DNA of 64,000 bases, taken from positions 124,001 to 188,000 of the forward strand of contig OX335598.1 of NCBI GenBank assembly GCA_946893605.1. The letters run 5' to 3'. This document shows positions 45,050 to 52,714 of this stretch, piece by piece. The notes below the pieces were generated by a model. It was not told the DNA's origin, did no database searches, and was given only the letters and a program-made list of their open reading frames with translations. The stretch comes from Candidatus Saccharimonadota bacterium (GTDB taxonomy: Bacteria > Patescibacteriota > Saccharimonadia > Saccharimonadales > Saccharimonadaceae). Made by a program: the position numbers and the translations under genes. Numbering within the stretch: position 1 is the stretch's first letter; every line of letters begins with the position of its first letter.

Positions 45050-46066
45050 ATGATAGATGGTTCGAATAATGATTATTTTGGGGTAAAAGTTGTAGTTATC
45101 GGCGGCGGAACGGGAAGTTTCACGCTGCTTTCTGGATTGAAAAAATATACACACAGCATAACAGCGCTAGTCAATATGGTTGATGACGGCGGCTCAACCG
45201 GTGCGCTTCGCGATGAATTGGGCGTATTGCCAGCAGGAGATGTTAGGCAGTGTTTGGTGGCGTTGAGTAGTTCGCCGAAGGTTCGCGACTTGTTCAATTA
45301 CCGGTTCGGCGAGGGCAGCATGAAAGGTCACGCGTTCGGCAATTTGTTTATGGCGGCGCTAGAAAAGATGACAGGAAGTTTTGCTGATGCAGTTGAGTTG
45401 GCTAGCGAAGTTTTGGGCGTCAATGGTCGAGTTTATCCGATTACTCTGGATGATACGACAATGTCGATTAAGCTGAAAGACGGCACGGTTGTTGATGGTC
45501 AGCACGCGGCTGAGTCGCTAAAGATTCCGCGCGGCGAGCGTCCGTGGCTAGAGCTTAAACCGCCAGCTACGATTAACCCGCGAGCCCGTCAAGCGATTTT
45601 GGATGCCGATTTGGTGGTGATTGCGCCGGGACTTTTGTATGGCAGTTTGGCGCCAGCGTTGTTGGTTCGAGGTGTTACTCGAGCGCTTGCTGAAACGAAG
45701 GCGAAGAAAGTCTATGTTTGCAATTTGGTTACTAAGCCAACGCAGACTGATGGATTTACCGTGGCAGATTTTGCGGATGAAATTGAGCGATTTTCAGGGG
45801 TGAATATGGATTATGTGCTTTACAATAACCATCGCCCGCCAGAGGAATTGATAAAGAAATATGCTCACGACGGCGAATATTTGGTCGAGTGGGATAAGGA
45901 ATTGCTGAAGAAAAAGCATTATTACGCGTCGGGCAAGCGTTTGATTGCTGATGACGTGTGGGTCAATACGAACTCCAACAGCGATCCATTGGCGGCTCAG
46001 CGTAGCTTGATTCGTCACGATGCCGACAGGGTGGCGCGCGAATTGATGCGGATTTATTTTGCGTAG
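45050..46066 (+). CDS. yvcK: YvcK/CofD-like protein (gluconeogenesis factor family)
   Basis: 338 residues. It begins VKVVVIGGGTGSFTLLSGLK and contains MVDDGGSTGALRDELGVLPAGDVRQCLVAL (in parts) and APGLLYGSLAPALLV, typical of YvcK/CofD. In Bacillus, YvcK binds UDP-sugars and affects cell shape and PBP1 localisation; a wall-related role is likely here. The start at 45050 lies six bases behind TGCTATAAT (45038-45043); extension upstream would run into the SDR gene. Confidence 0.9.
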   Translation: MIDGSNNDYFGVKVVVIGGGTGSFTLLSGLKKYTHSITALVNMVDDGGSTGALRDELGVLPAGDVRQCLVALSSSPKVRDLFNYRFGEGSMKGHAFGNLFMAALEKMTGSFADAVELASEVLGVNGRVYPITLDDTTMSIKLKDGTVVDGQHAAESLKIPRGERPWLELKPPATINPRARQAILDADLVVIAPGLLYGSLAPALLVRGVTRALAETKAKKVYVCNLVTKPTQTDGFTVADFADEIERFSGVNMDYVLYNNHRPPEELIKKYAHDGEYLVEWDKELLKKKHYYASGKRLIADDVWVNTNSNSDPLAAQRSLIRHDADRVARELMRIYFA

Positions 46067-46114
46067 ATTCCAGGGCTTGATAATTTCCCATTACTATGAT
46101 ATAATGCAAGGGTT

Positions 46115-47758
46115 GTGTCAAGTGAAAATTGTATTTTGAACGAAAAAGAGATTATACCTGCAGAAGAGGTTTTTCATGAATCATGCCGTAAGGTTTTAGA
46201 CGGCTATATTAGTTGTACTGAAGGTGAGCGCGAAGATTTTAAGGATCATGCTTACCGAGTGTATAAGATCGTAAAAGCATATACGAGTGATGATTTACCG
46301 CCAGAGGCAGCTTCGTTGTCATTGATTCACGACGTTGCTGATAGGATGTTTAATAAAAAGAGCACAAAATATAACGATGTGTGGGCCAGGAATGCCGCAG
46401 ATGCACTTTATGGGTTCATGGATGATGAAAAGATTAGCCATGAGCAGTTGGAGTATTCCGCAAGTTTACTGGCTGATATGGCTAAAATTGAACAAAGTGC
46501 GGCTCATCATCGCAGGCAGATGGCTGAAATTGCTGAAGAAGAGTCTAATGAAGATTATCAAGAAATATACTCCTTGGTTGCTGAGCGACATATGGGCGAG
46601 GTTTCTCCTGAGCAGTGGGCGATTGCTCAGCCACTTCTAGACCTTGATCATATGAGATTAGAGATGGATAAGGTTAATATCGAGGCGTTTATAATAAAAG
46701 GCGCCGAGATAATGGATAATTTGCAACATCCGTCGTCAAAGAGGGAGTCTGCAGTTTTACAGGATGTGTTGGAAGCTGAGTCATTCTATGCTCCAATTCT
46801 TGAGGCGATGGGATATGAGGCTTTTGCTGCAGAACTGCGTAGTGTGGCTAAAGTAAGACGACTAATTGGTCAAGATAAGGAAGACCTTGTTAAAAGTGCT
46901 AAAGAGACACAAGACAGGGTTCTACAGGTCGGCATGGACAAAATTGCAGACAAGATATTTGGTGTGAATGACGGTACTATCAATTACGCTATTCGTAAAG
47001 ATGAGGATTCTGGCGAATATTCTACCTACATGGGGGAATTTGCGGCTGATACCGAATATGGCAATATGGTTGCTGGAAACTGGCGTATTAAAACTGTAGG
47101 ATCGCTTGCGGATAAACTTAAGGGCGGCGACGGAATTATGGATATTGTCGGTATGATGGTGATATCTAGAGATCGTGAAACGACAGCTTGTGATTTTGCG
47201 CATTTTATTGCTGATAGGTTGAAGGAATTTAGGCCGGTGTGCGCTCGAAACAAAAACAAACCTATATATATTCAAGGAACTAAAGAATATGTTGATATCG
47301 TGGAGCAGAATCTTCGTGAATTGGGCGTGAGTTCGGATGAGTATTTGATAAAAATTGATACCGATGAAAAGTGTGAAAAACGAGGATATCCTATTTATGA
47401 AATATCTAAAGTGACGTTCGTTGTGGTTGTTGACGATGTTGAGATCCCGGTTGAAATACAGTTTATTACAAAAGACGAGCGATGCCGTGCGCGTACAGGC
47501 GAAGTATCTCATATTGCTTATAAATACCTACAGTCTCAGGGTTTCGGTAAGGATAATCTAGAGGAAGAGACGACTCGTCAACGTGTTGAGAGAATAAAGA
47601 TAGTCAGTCTTGCAGAAGAGGTCTTAGGCGCGCTATACAAACGGCGCTACGACATGAAAAATAGTAAAAACACTGGTGATCTTGGGCTTAATCCGAAATC
47701 TCTGTCTAATGAAGATAAGTTTATTGAGAGACTGATTGATCTACGGGCTGACAATTAA
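46115..47758 (+). CDS. Divergent RelA/SpoT homologue without C-terminal regulatory domains
   Basis: 547 residues. The N-terminal half looks like a degenerate HD hydrolase domain: DHAYRVYKIV, LSLIHDVADR, and a KGAEIMDNLQH segment where SpoT has KLADRLHNMR. The C-terminal half matches the synthetase: NWRIKTVGSLADKLK, IMDIVGMMVI, KRGYPIYEISKV (G loop) and VEIQFITKDERCRARTGEVSHIAYK (in parts). TGS and ACT domains are absent. The HD Asp appears replaced by Glu, so hydrolase activity is doubtful while synthetase residues seem kept. Start GTG at 46115, nine bases after TGATATAAT. Assignment is by motif. Confidence 0.7.
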   Translation: MSSENCILNEKEIIPAEEVFHESCRKVLDGYISCTEGEREDFKDHAYRVYKIVKAYTSDDLPPEAASLSLIHDVADRMFNKKSTKYNDVWARNAADALYGFMDDEKISHEQLEYSASLLADMAKIEQSAAHHRRQMAEIAEEESNEDYQEIYSLVAERHMGEVSPEQWAIAQPLLDLDHMRLEMDKVNIEAFIIKGAEIMDNLQHPSSKRESAVLQDVLEAESFYAPILEAMGYEAFAAELRSVAKVRRLIGQDKEDLVKSAKETQDRVLQVGMDKIADKIFGVNDGTINYAIRKDEDSGEYSTYMGEFAADTEYGNMVAGNWRIKTVGSLADKLKGGDGIMDIVGMMVISRDRETTACDFAHFIADRLKEFRPVCARNKNKPIYIQGTKEYVDIVEQNLRELGVSSDEYLIKIDTDEKCEKRGYPIYEISKVTFVVVVDDVEIPVEIQFITKDERCRARTGEVSHIAYKYLQSQGFGKDNLEEETTRQRVERIKIVSLAEEVLGALYKRRYDMKNSKNTGDLGLNPKSLSNEDKFIERLIDLRADN

Positions 47759-47785
47759 CAACTTGCGCGTGATATAATCATACTA

Positions 47786-48211
47786 ATGACGACTTACTAT
47801 ACTGATGGCTCTGCTTCGCCAAATCCCGGTCCAGGTGGGTTTGCGGTTATTCGTGATCTTCAGCCTTGTATTTTGGGATCGGAAGATGGCGACACCACCA
47901 ATATTCGCATGGAGGGCAAGGCTTTAATTGCAGCATTGAAAGACGCTAATGGCGCGCCGTGCGTGATTTATTCTGATAGTGAATTTTGGATTAACGTGGT
48001 CACCAAGTGGGCGCCAGGCTGGGAAAAGCGCGGCTGGACGAAAAAAGGCGGCGATATTAAAAATCTGGATATTGTACGCGAATTGTACGAATTATATTCA
48101 AACTCTCAGGCGGATTTGCGTTGGGTGCGTGGCCATGAAGGCGATGAAGGGAATGAACTAGCGGACGAATGGGCTAATCGGGCGCGTGAAGGCGAAAGAT
48201 TGACAAAATAA
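47786..48211 (+). CDS. rnhA: Ribonuclease HI
   Basis: 141 residues. The four acidic catalytic residues are in YTDGSASPNPGPGG, MEGKALIAAL, IYSDSEFWIN and GNELADEWANR, with the His-containing loop WVRGHEGDEG. It removes RNA from RNA-DNA hybrids. TATAAT (47773-47778, preceded by TGA) is seven bases before the ATG. Confidence 0.94.
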   Translation: MTTYYTDGSASPNPGPGGFAVIRDLQPCILGSEDGDTTNIRMEGKALIAALKDANGAPCVIYSDSEFWINVVTKWAPGWEKRGWTKKGGDIKNLDIVRELYELYSNSQADLRWVRGHEGDEGNELADEWANRAREGERLTK

Positions 48212-48250
48212 CTGCTAGCGACATCTTATAAAAATTGCTATACTAGAAAA

Positions 48251-49228
48251 ATGGAAGAAGTGAGGGAAACGACTGATATTTTTTTGTGGGCAAATCAAAA
48301 CGATGCAAAGAAGAATGATTTACAGATAGAGCTGTTCTTATTTAGCAAAAATTACACGCCATATTTTATGCCGATAAAAGGTGATGTTGAGCAGCAGCTT
48401 AGACCGTTGTTCTTGTTTGATTACATCAATCAGGTCAATTTGGGTGCGGGTACTGGATTGAGCGTTCGTGATTATGAATTGAGCGAATCAGAAGATAATG
48501 TTTTATTGAGGACTGACCTGGAAAAGGTTGGGCGAGCTGAAACACTGATTCATTTGATTGAGCATGAACGTCACGACATTGTGGAGTTTTCGGAAACTGA
48601 GCACGAATTCAAGCGCATGAAGGGAATTGTGGCACGATTTACCGATCCAAATAACCCTGACGCGACATTCTATACAGTTAAGCTAATCCAGCAAGGTCAG
48701 ACGCTGAAGAGCGCGTTGGCTTGGGAATTTTCTGATGGCAAATTTGGTTCATTTAATGCGGAAGTTGGTTTTAAGGTTCCGGATGATAATCAAGTTTTGA
48801 TTGTCGGTAAAGATATTTTTGCGTTTAATCCTGGAAAATTTGAGCGAATGTTTGGCTATGAATATAAAAAGCAGGTGATTGCTGATAAAAAAGTAGCGGA
48901 AATTGAGAAGGAATATAAGCTAAGTTTTCCAGAGGGAATGGATCTTAATGCGCTAGTGAAGGAGCGAAAAAAGACGATTAATAAATTGCAGAAATTGGAA
49001 ATCGGCGCGGTTAAGCAGGAAGATGTTTTGGACTATGCTGATGAGATGCAGTTGGAATTGATGAGCGATGATAACGGCGCGATTATTATCATGGACGGCA
49101 ATGATTTGGATATGTTCGTAAATCTCATCAACGAGGATTATATCGAGAGTAAAATCACGGGCAAGCGTTACGAAATTAAGTCGAAGAAGCTGCTCGGCGA
49201 GCCAGAAGGCGAACCGCCACGAGGCTAA
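48251..49228 (+). CDS. DUF4868/KwaB-like protein
   Basis: 325 residues, soluble. The central to C-terminal part (about 180-260) has IFAFNPGKFERMFGYEYKKQ, then a helical IEKEYKLSFPEG segment and LVKERKKTINKLQKLEIG, an order that resembles DUF4868, the domain of KwaB in the Kiwa anti-phage system. No KwaA-like membrane protein is adjacent. TGCTATACT lies six bases before the ATG (leaderless). One base separates it from the PIF1-like helicase gene. The family call is from memory and moderately sure. Confidence 0.5.
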   Translation: MEEVRETTDIFLWANQNDAKKNDLQIELFLFSKNYTPYFMPIKGDVEQQLRPLFLFDYINQVNLGAGTGLSVRDYELSESEDNVLLRTDLEKVGRAETLIHLIEHERHDIVEFSETEHEFKRMKGIVARFTDPNNPDATFYTVKLIQQGQTLKSALAWEFSDGKFGSFNAEVGFKVPDDNQVLIVGKDIFAFNPGKFERMFGYEYKKQVIADKKVAEIEKEYKLSFPEGMDLNALVKERKKTINKLQKLEIGAVKQEDVLDYADEMQLELMSDDNGAIIIMDGNDLDMFVNLINEDYIESKITGKRYEIKSKKLLGEPEGEPPRG

Positions 49229-49229
49229 A

Positions 49230-50504
49230 ATGGATCAAGAATTAGCGCTAGCTATTCTACTGAGCGGTCGGTCGGCGTTGCTGACTGGTGCGGCTGGAAC
49301 GGGTAAGACTCACCTGTTGAATACTTTTATTGCGCAGGCGCGAAAACGCGGTAAAAAGGTGTCGGTAACAGCGACAACTGGTCTGGCGGCGACGCATCTT
49401 GGCGGCAATACAATTCACAGCTGGAGTGGTATTGGCGTAAGTGATCATTTGCCGAACAATTTTTTTGAACGATTGTCAAAAACGCGGCGTGATGTGATTT
49501 CTAAAGCTGACGTGCTGATCATTGATGAGATTTCGATGCTTCACGATTTTCGGCTGGATATGATTGATAAAGTTTTACGAACCGTCAGGGAAAATGATCA
49601 GCCGTTTGGTGGTATTCAGTTGGTGATGAGTGGCGATTTTTTCCAATTGCCGCCAGTGAACCGTCCGAACGAGCAGGGCGGCGGATTTGTGGTTTATTCT
49701 GATGCTTGGCAAGAACTTCAGCCGGCGGTTTTATATTTGGAGCGACAATATCGTCAGAATGATGAGCAGCTTTTGGAGATTCTGACCGCTCTAAGAACTG
49801 GCGATGTTAGGCGACGTCACGTCGAGGCGTTGCTGGCGCGTACGGAAATTGAGCCGCCAGATGGTGATATCACAGAACTGCACACCGTAAACGTCGATGT
49901 TGATGATATCAATATTCAAAAATTGGCGGAATTGCCAGGGGAAGAACGTTCGTATCAACAAACGACGACTGGCTCGAAAATTTATGTAGAGAATCTGCAA
50001 AGGTCAGTTTTGGCTCCAGAAAATTTGGTGATTAAGCTGGGCGCGTTGGTGATGGCGGTTAAAAATTCGCCGCAAAAATTATATGCCAATGGAAGTATCG
50101 GCACGGTAGTTGATTTCGAGCCGCTGACGGAATATCCGGTTGTTAAGTTTCGAGATGGTCGTCGGGTGACGATGGTACCGGATATTTGGGAGTTGCGAGA
50201 CGGAGAGCGCAAACGAGCGAGTATTTCTCAGGTTCCGCTGCGTTTGGCGTGGGCGATAACGGTTCACAAAAGCCAGGGAATGACGCTGGATGCGGCTAAG
50301 ATTGATCTGAGGAAGGCGTTTGTTGAAGGTATGGGTTATGTGGCTTTGAGCCGCGTGCGAGATTTGGACAATTTATATCTATATGGAATTAACCGTAGAG
50401 CGCTGGAAGTTTCTCCTGATGCGCTGGCGATTGATGAGGTTTTGAGGCGGGCAAGTAGAGAGTCTGCTGAGAGATATAGAGGTACAGCCTTTAGATCTCA
50501 TTAG
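49230..50504 (+). CDS. PIF1/RecD2-like SF1 helicase
   Basis: 424 residues. Motif I is LLTGAAGTGKTHLLN, then ATTGLAATHLGGNTIHSW (motif Ia region typical of PIF1), motif II VLIIDEISML, motif III QLVMSGDFFQLPPV, motif IV-type YLERQYRQ and motifs V-VI WAITVHKSQGMTLD and GYVALSRVRDLDNLYL. PIF1 helicases unwind DNA 5' to 3' and process G-quadruplexes and stalled forks. It is translated right after the DUF4868-like gene, which suggests a shared function. Confidence 0.9.
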   Translation: MDQELALAILLSGRSALLTGAAGTGKTHLLNTFIAQARKRGKKVSVTATTGLAATHLGGNTIHSWSGIGVSDHLPNNFFERLSKTRRDVISKADVLIIDEISMLHDFRLDMIDKVLRTVRENDQPFGGIQLVMSGDFFQLPPVNRPNEQGGGFVVYSDAWQELQPAVLYLERQYRQNDEQLLEILTALRTGDVRRRHVEALLARTEIEPPDGDITELHTVNVDVDDINIQKLAELPGEERSYQQTTTGSKIYVENLQRSVLAPENLVIKLGALVMAVKNSPQKLYANGSIGTVVDFEPLTEYPVVKFRDGRRVTMVPDIWELRDGERKRASISQVPLRLAWAITVHKSQGMTLDAAKIDLRKAFVEGMGYVALSRVRDLDNLYLYGINRRALEVSPDALAIDEVLRRASRESAERYRGTAFRSH

Positions 50505-50539
50505 TAGTTTATTGAAGAGGGCGCCGGAGCTTATCGCTA

Positions 50540-50568
50540 TTGATTTATTGAGTATTATTTACTATACT
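50540..50568 (+). promoter_or_regulatory. Promoter of a short hairpin RNA
   Basis: TTGATT (50540-50545), 17 bases, TATACT (50563-50568). No coding region follows before the hairpin at 50575, so the product appears to be non-coding. Confidence 0.6.
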
Positions 50569-50574
50569 GACGCT

Positions 50575-50629
50575 AAGAACCACCGGAACTAAATCGCCTT
50601 ACTTGAGCGGTTCGCCGGTGTTCTTTTTA
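50575..50629 (+). ncRNA. Predicted hairpin RNA of about 55 nt, or the terminator of the helicase operon
   Basis: AAGAAC-C-ACCGG (50575-50586) pairs with CCGGTGTTCTT (50615-50625), 11 pairs with one bulged C. Inside, AAC/GTT and CGC/GCG pair around a nine-base loop with a five-base bulge. A T run (50624-50628) follows. It starts just where the 50540 promoter would initiate. It may simply end the helicase transcript. Confidence 0.45.
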
Positions 50630-50649
50630 TTGTTAAAAGCGTATACTAG

Positions 50650-50776
50650 GCTGCCTTTCAACTGTAGGCTGGTCTGAAATAACCTTAAGTGCTAATCCAT
50701 TGTCTAAAACCACTAATAGCGTAGGTTTACATCAACCCAACACTAGGCTTTTCCACAAAAATGTGGAAAAGTTTTT
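50650..50776 (+). ncRNA. Candidate non-coding transcript ending at a strong terminator
   Basis: No reading frame fills this interval. It lies between a TATACT box (50642-50647, no good -35) and a perfect terminator. TAGGCT occurs three times (about 50647, 50664 and 50744). The order promoter, non-coding DNA, terminator suggests a small RNA of about 120 nt. It did not match SRP RNA, tmRNA or RNase P features that I know. Confidence 0.35.
50748..50776 (+). terminator. Strong rho-independent terminator
   Basis: CTTTTCCACA (50748-50757) pairs perfectly with TGTGGAAAAG (50762-50771) around an AAAA loop, then TTTTT. It insulates the dcw cluster from upstream transcription. Confidence 0.9.
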
Positions 50777-50814
50777 ATTTGACATAAAAATGGGTAAAAA
50801 GTCATAAAAAGGGC

Positions 50815-50856
50815 TTGCAAGTGGGTAGCTGTGGGTAGTATAGTGGAGTCAGTGGA
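50815..50856 (+). promoter_or_regulatory. dcw cluster promoter with MraZ-type boxes
   Basis: TTGCAA (50815-50820), 18 bases and TATAGT (50839-50844). GTGGG occurs at 50821-50825 and 50831-50835 with a ten-base period, followed by GTGGA at 50843 and 50852; another TGGGT lies near 50791. Direct GTGGG repeats at about ten-base spacing are the known MraZ operator, here overlapping the spacer and -10, so autorepression is likely. Confidence 0.7.
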
Positions 50857-50936
50857 ACGAAAGTTGATGGAAAATCACCAACAAAAACAAACATCCACTA
50901 TAAAAAACAACTAATCTACCACGAAGGAAGGACGAC

Positions 50937-51305
50937 GTGCAGACAGACTACTTTGAGCGTAAGTTGGACGACAAGCGACGCTTGACAATTCCGGCTGAAC
51001 TCAGGGCAGAATTTGCATCAGGCGTCGTGCTAACTCGCGGGTTTGGTAAATATCTCCACTTGTATCCACAGCAAATCTGGGATCGGGAAGTGGAAAGCGC
51101 TCTAACGGGAAGTATTCTGGATGAGCGAGTTGCCGACCTGAACGTTAAATTCCGACGAGGTAAAACCGCATCGGCGCTCGACCAAAAACAAGGACGAGTG
51201 ACGATTGAGCAGCATTTGCTCGACTACGCTGGAATTGACAGAGAAGTCGTTGCTGTGCGAGCGGGGGAATATTTTCGGCTAATAGCGGCCGAGAATGCGG
51301 AATAG
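50937..51305 (+). CDS. mraZ: Transcriptional regulator MraZ
   Basis: 122 residues with two AbrB-like halves; the first has FERKLDDKRRLTIPAELR, close to the family start LDDKGRLxIP. MraZ represses its own dcw operon by binding direct repeats, which are present at 50821-50856. The GTG at 50937 is chosen for GAAGGAAGG five bases upstream. The leader of about 85 nt is A/C-rich and can form an outer stem AGTGGA/TCCACT (50851-50899). Confidence 0.93.
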   Translation: MQTDYFERKLDDKRRLTIPAELRAEFASGVVLTRGFGKYLHLYPQQIWDREVESALTGSILDERVADLNVKFRRGKTASALDQKQGRVTIEQHLLDYAGIDREVVAVRAGEYFRLIAAENAE

Positions 51306-51338
51306 TAGATTAGCTAAGCACCTTAACAATTAAAACCT

Positions 51339-51573
51339 CTCGAGATCAACTATCTGGGTATTTGAAAATGGCATGTGGCAATTTGCTCCACATTAAAAAC
51401 GGCAACGTACCTTCCTCAAACACCTCCCAAAAAAACTCCACCTCACACATAAGTCTCTTTGGAAAACATGGTTGTTACTGACAATCAACAAATTTCCACT
51501 CTAAGACAACAAAAACAAACAAAACACAAATACAAAAAAGCCAGAATTAAATATCCAGTTAGGTGATCTCGAG
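51339..51573 (+). ncRNA. Candidate structured RNA between mraZ and rsmH
   Basis: Positions 51339-51365 can pair with 51547-51573 in a 27-position helix with two mismatches and two G-U pairs; the outer ten pairs are perfect. Inside are hairpin ATGTGG/CCACAT (51373-51393) and a second hairpin with TGGAAA/TTTCCA and GGTTGT/ACAATC (about 51460-51499). The rest is A/C-rich and unpaired, with CCTTCCTC (51410-51417), CCTCC (51423-51427) and CCTC (51441-51444), complementary to SD sequences. No frame fills the region. It could be a 3' UTR element of mraZ or a separate RNA; a miniature inverted-repeat element is the alternative. Confidence 0.5.
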
Positions 51574-51584
51574 CATTATTTCTG

Positions 51585-51590
51585 TATAAT
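51585..51590 (+). promoter_or_regulatory. Leaderless promoter of rsmH
   Basis: TATAAT six bases before the ATG at 51597, preceded by CTG. It lies just after the right arm of the 27-position helix, so the two signals may interfere. Confidence 0.65.
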
Positions 51591-51596
51591 GGAATA

Positions 51597-52517
51597 ATGA
51601 TGAGTATTAAAGAACATCCACCACAGTCGGAAGAACTCCAAGCGAGCGAACCGATTCATGTTCCCGTACTTTTGGAGATAACCCTTAGCAAGCTGCAGCC
51701 AGTCGAAGGCGAGTCGTATCTCGACTTGACGGCTGGCTATGGCGGCCATGCCAGGGCATTCTTAAATAGGACGGATAATTATTTTAACTCAGTGTTGGTA
51801 GATCGTGATGAAAACGCGATTAAGACATTGGGCGATTTGGCTGAAAAAGGCGTAACTTTAATTCACAAAGATTTTGTGAGCGCAGCGCAAGATTTGGTCA
51901 AGCAGGGGCGTAAGTTTGACGTGATTTTGGCTGATTTGGGGGTGTCGTCACCGCAGCTTGACAGAGCAGAGAGAGGTTTTTCGTTCAGATTTGACGGTCC
52001 GTTAGATATGCGGATGGACAATCGGACGGAAATTACAGCGGCAGATATTGTCAATTCGTATTCGGTTGATGATTTGACGCAGCTGATTATTCGTTACGGC
52101 GAGGAAAATCCCGGACGAGCAAGGCGAATTACGCAGGCAATTGTCAAAGCTCGACCAATTCAGGGAACGACTGAGCTGGCTGATCTGATCAAGCAAACCG
52201 TTGGTCGCGGTAGCATGAAGCATCATCCTGCGACTCGTACCTTTCAGGCGCTACGCATTGAAGTCAATCGCGAACTTAAGCTGATTGAAGAACTATTGCC
52301 ACTTTTGCCACGCTTATCTAATAAGGGCGGGCGAGTAGGAATAATTAGTTTTCATAGCTTGGAAGACAGATTGATCAAGCGTTACTTTTCGGAGCAAGCA
52401 ACGGCTGGCTATGAGGCTGAGCTGATTGTTCCAGAGAAAAAACCGGTGTCTGGAACTGAAGATGTTCACAATCCGCGTAGTCGAAGTGCAAAGTTTCGAT
52501 ACGCCGTGAAAAAATAA
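51597..52517 (+). CDS. rsmH: 16S rRNA (cytosine-N4) methyltransferase
   Basis: Methylates C1402 of 16S rRNA; the gene is also called mraW. 306 residues with VPVLLEITLSKL, DLTAGYGGHARAFL (SAM site), LADLGVSSPQLDRAERGFSFR and GPLDMRMD, and GRVGIISFHSLEDRLIKRYF near the end (in parts). It is the second gene of the dcw cluster, as usual. The mRNA is predicted to begin at its ATG. Confidence 0.96.
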   Translation: MMSIKEHPPQSEELQASEPIHVPVLLEITLSKLQPVEGESYLDLTAGYGGHARAFLNRTDNYFNSVLVDRDENAIKTLGDLAEKGVTLIHKDFVSAAQDLVKQGRKFDVILADLGVSSPQLDRAERGFSFRFDGPLDMRMDNRTEITAADIVNSYSVDDLTQLIIRYGEENPGRARRITQAIVKARPIQGTTELADLIKQTVGRGSMKHHPATRTFQALRIEVNRELKLIEELLPLLPRLSNKGGRVGIISFHSLEDRLIKRYFSEQATAGYEAELIVPEKKPVSGTEDVHNPRSRSAKFRYAVKK

Positions 52518-52537
52518 AACAAAAAGAAGGAGGCAAT

Positions 52538-52658
52538 ATGCCAATCCACATCAAAGTAGAATTCCAGAATACGGACAAGGCAGAGGCTGTTTCAGTACGC
52601 CGCGGCTAAACTAAAGCGTATTCCGGAATATACCTTAGAGAAACCAGCCTGTCTTTAA
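52538..52658 (+). CDS. Small protein of about 39 residues, frameshifted as read
   Basis: AAGGAGG lies seven bases before an ATG. As read the peptide ends after 23 residues (MPIHIKVEFQNTDKAEA...). Removing one G near 52581-52583 extends it as AELFQYAAAKLKRIPEYTLEKPACL (in parts) to the TAA at 52656-52658. The strong SD and sensible sequence favour a real small protein in the dcw cluster. Its last codons overlap a terminator-like hairpin. No homologue is recalled. Confidence 0.5.
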
Positions 52659-52673
52659 CGGGCGGGCTGGTTT
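52641..52673 (+). terminator. Terminator-like hairpin between rsmH and ftsL
   Basis: AAACCAGCC (52641-52649) pairs with GGCTGGTTT (52665-52673). Only three or four T follow, so it may pause or attenuate transcription into ftsL-ftsQ. Confidence 0.6.
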
Positions 52674-52714
52674 GTTATGCTAAACACAAATATAAACATA
52701 AAAGATAGAGACAA

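Noticed and set aside
48251-49228. A complete Kiwa defence system
   Set aside because: No KwaA-like membrane protein lies next to the KwaB-like gene, and the family call itself is uncertain.
51339-51573. A classic insertion sequence or MITE
   Set aside because: No target-site duplication was seen at the ends and no transposase; the interior is A/C-skewed with nested hairpins, which fits RNA better. Not fully excluded.
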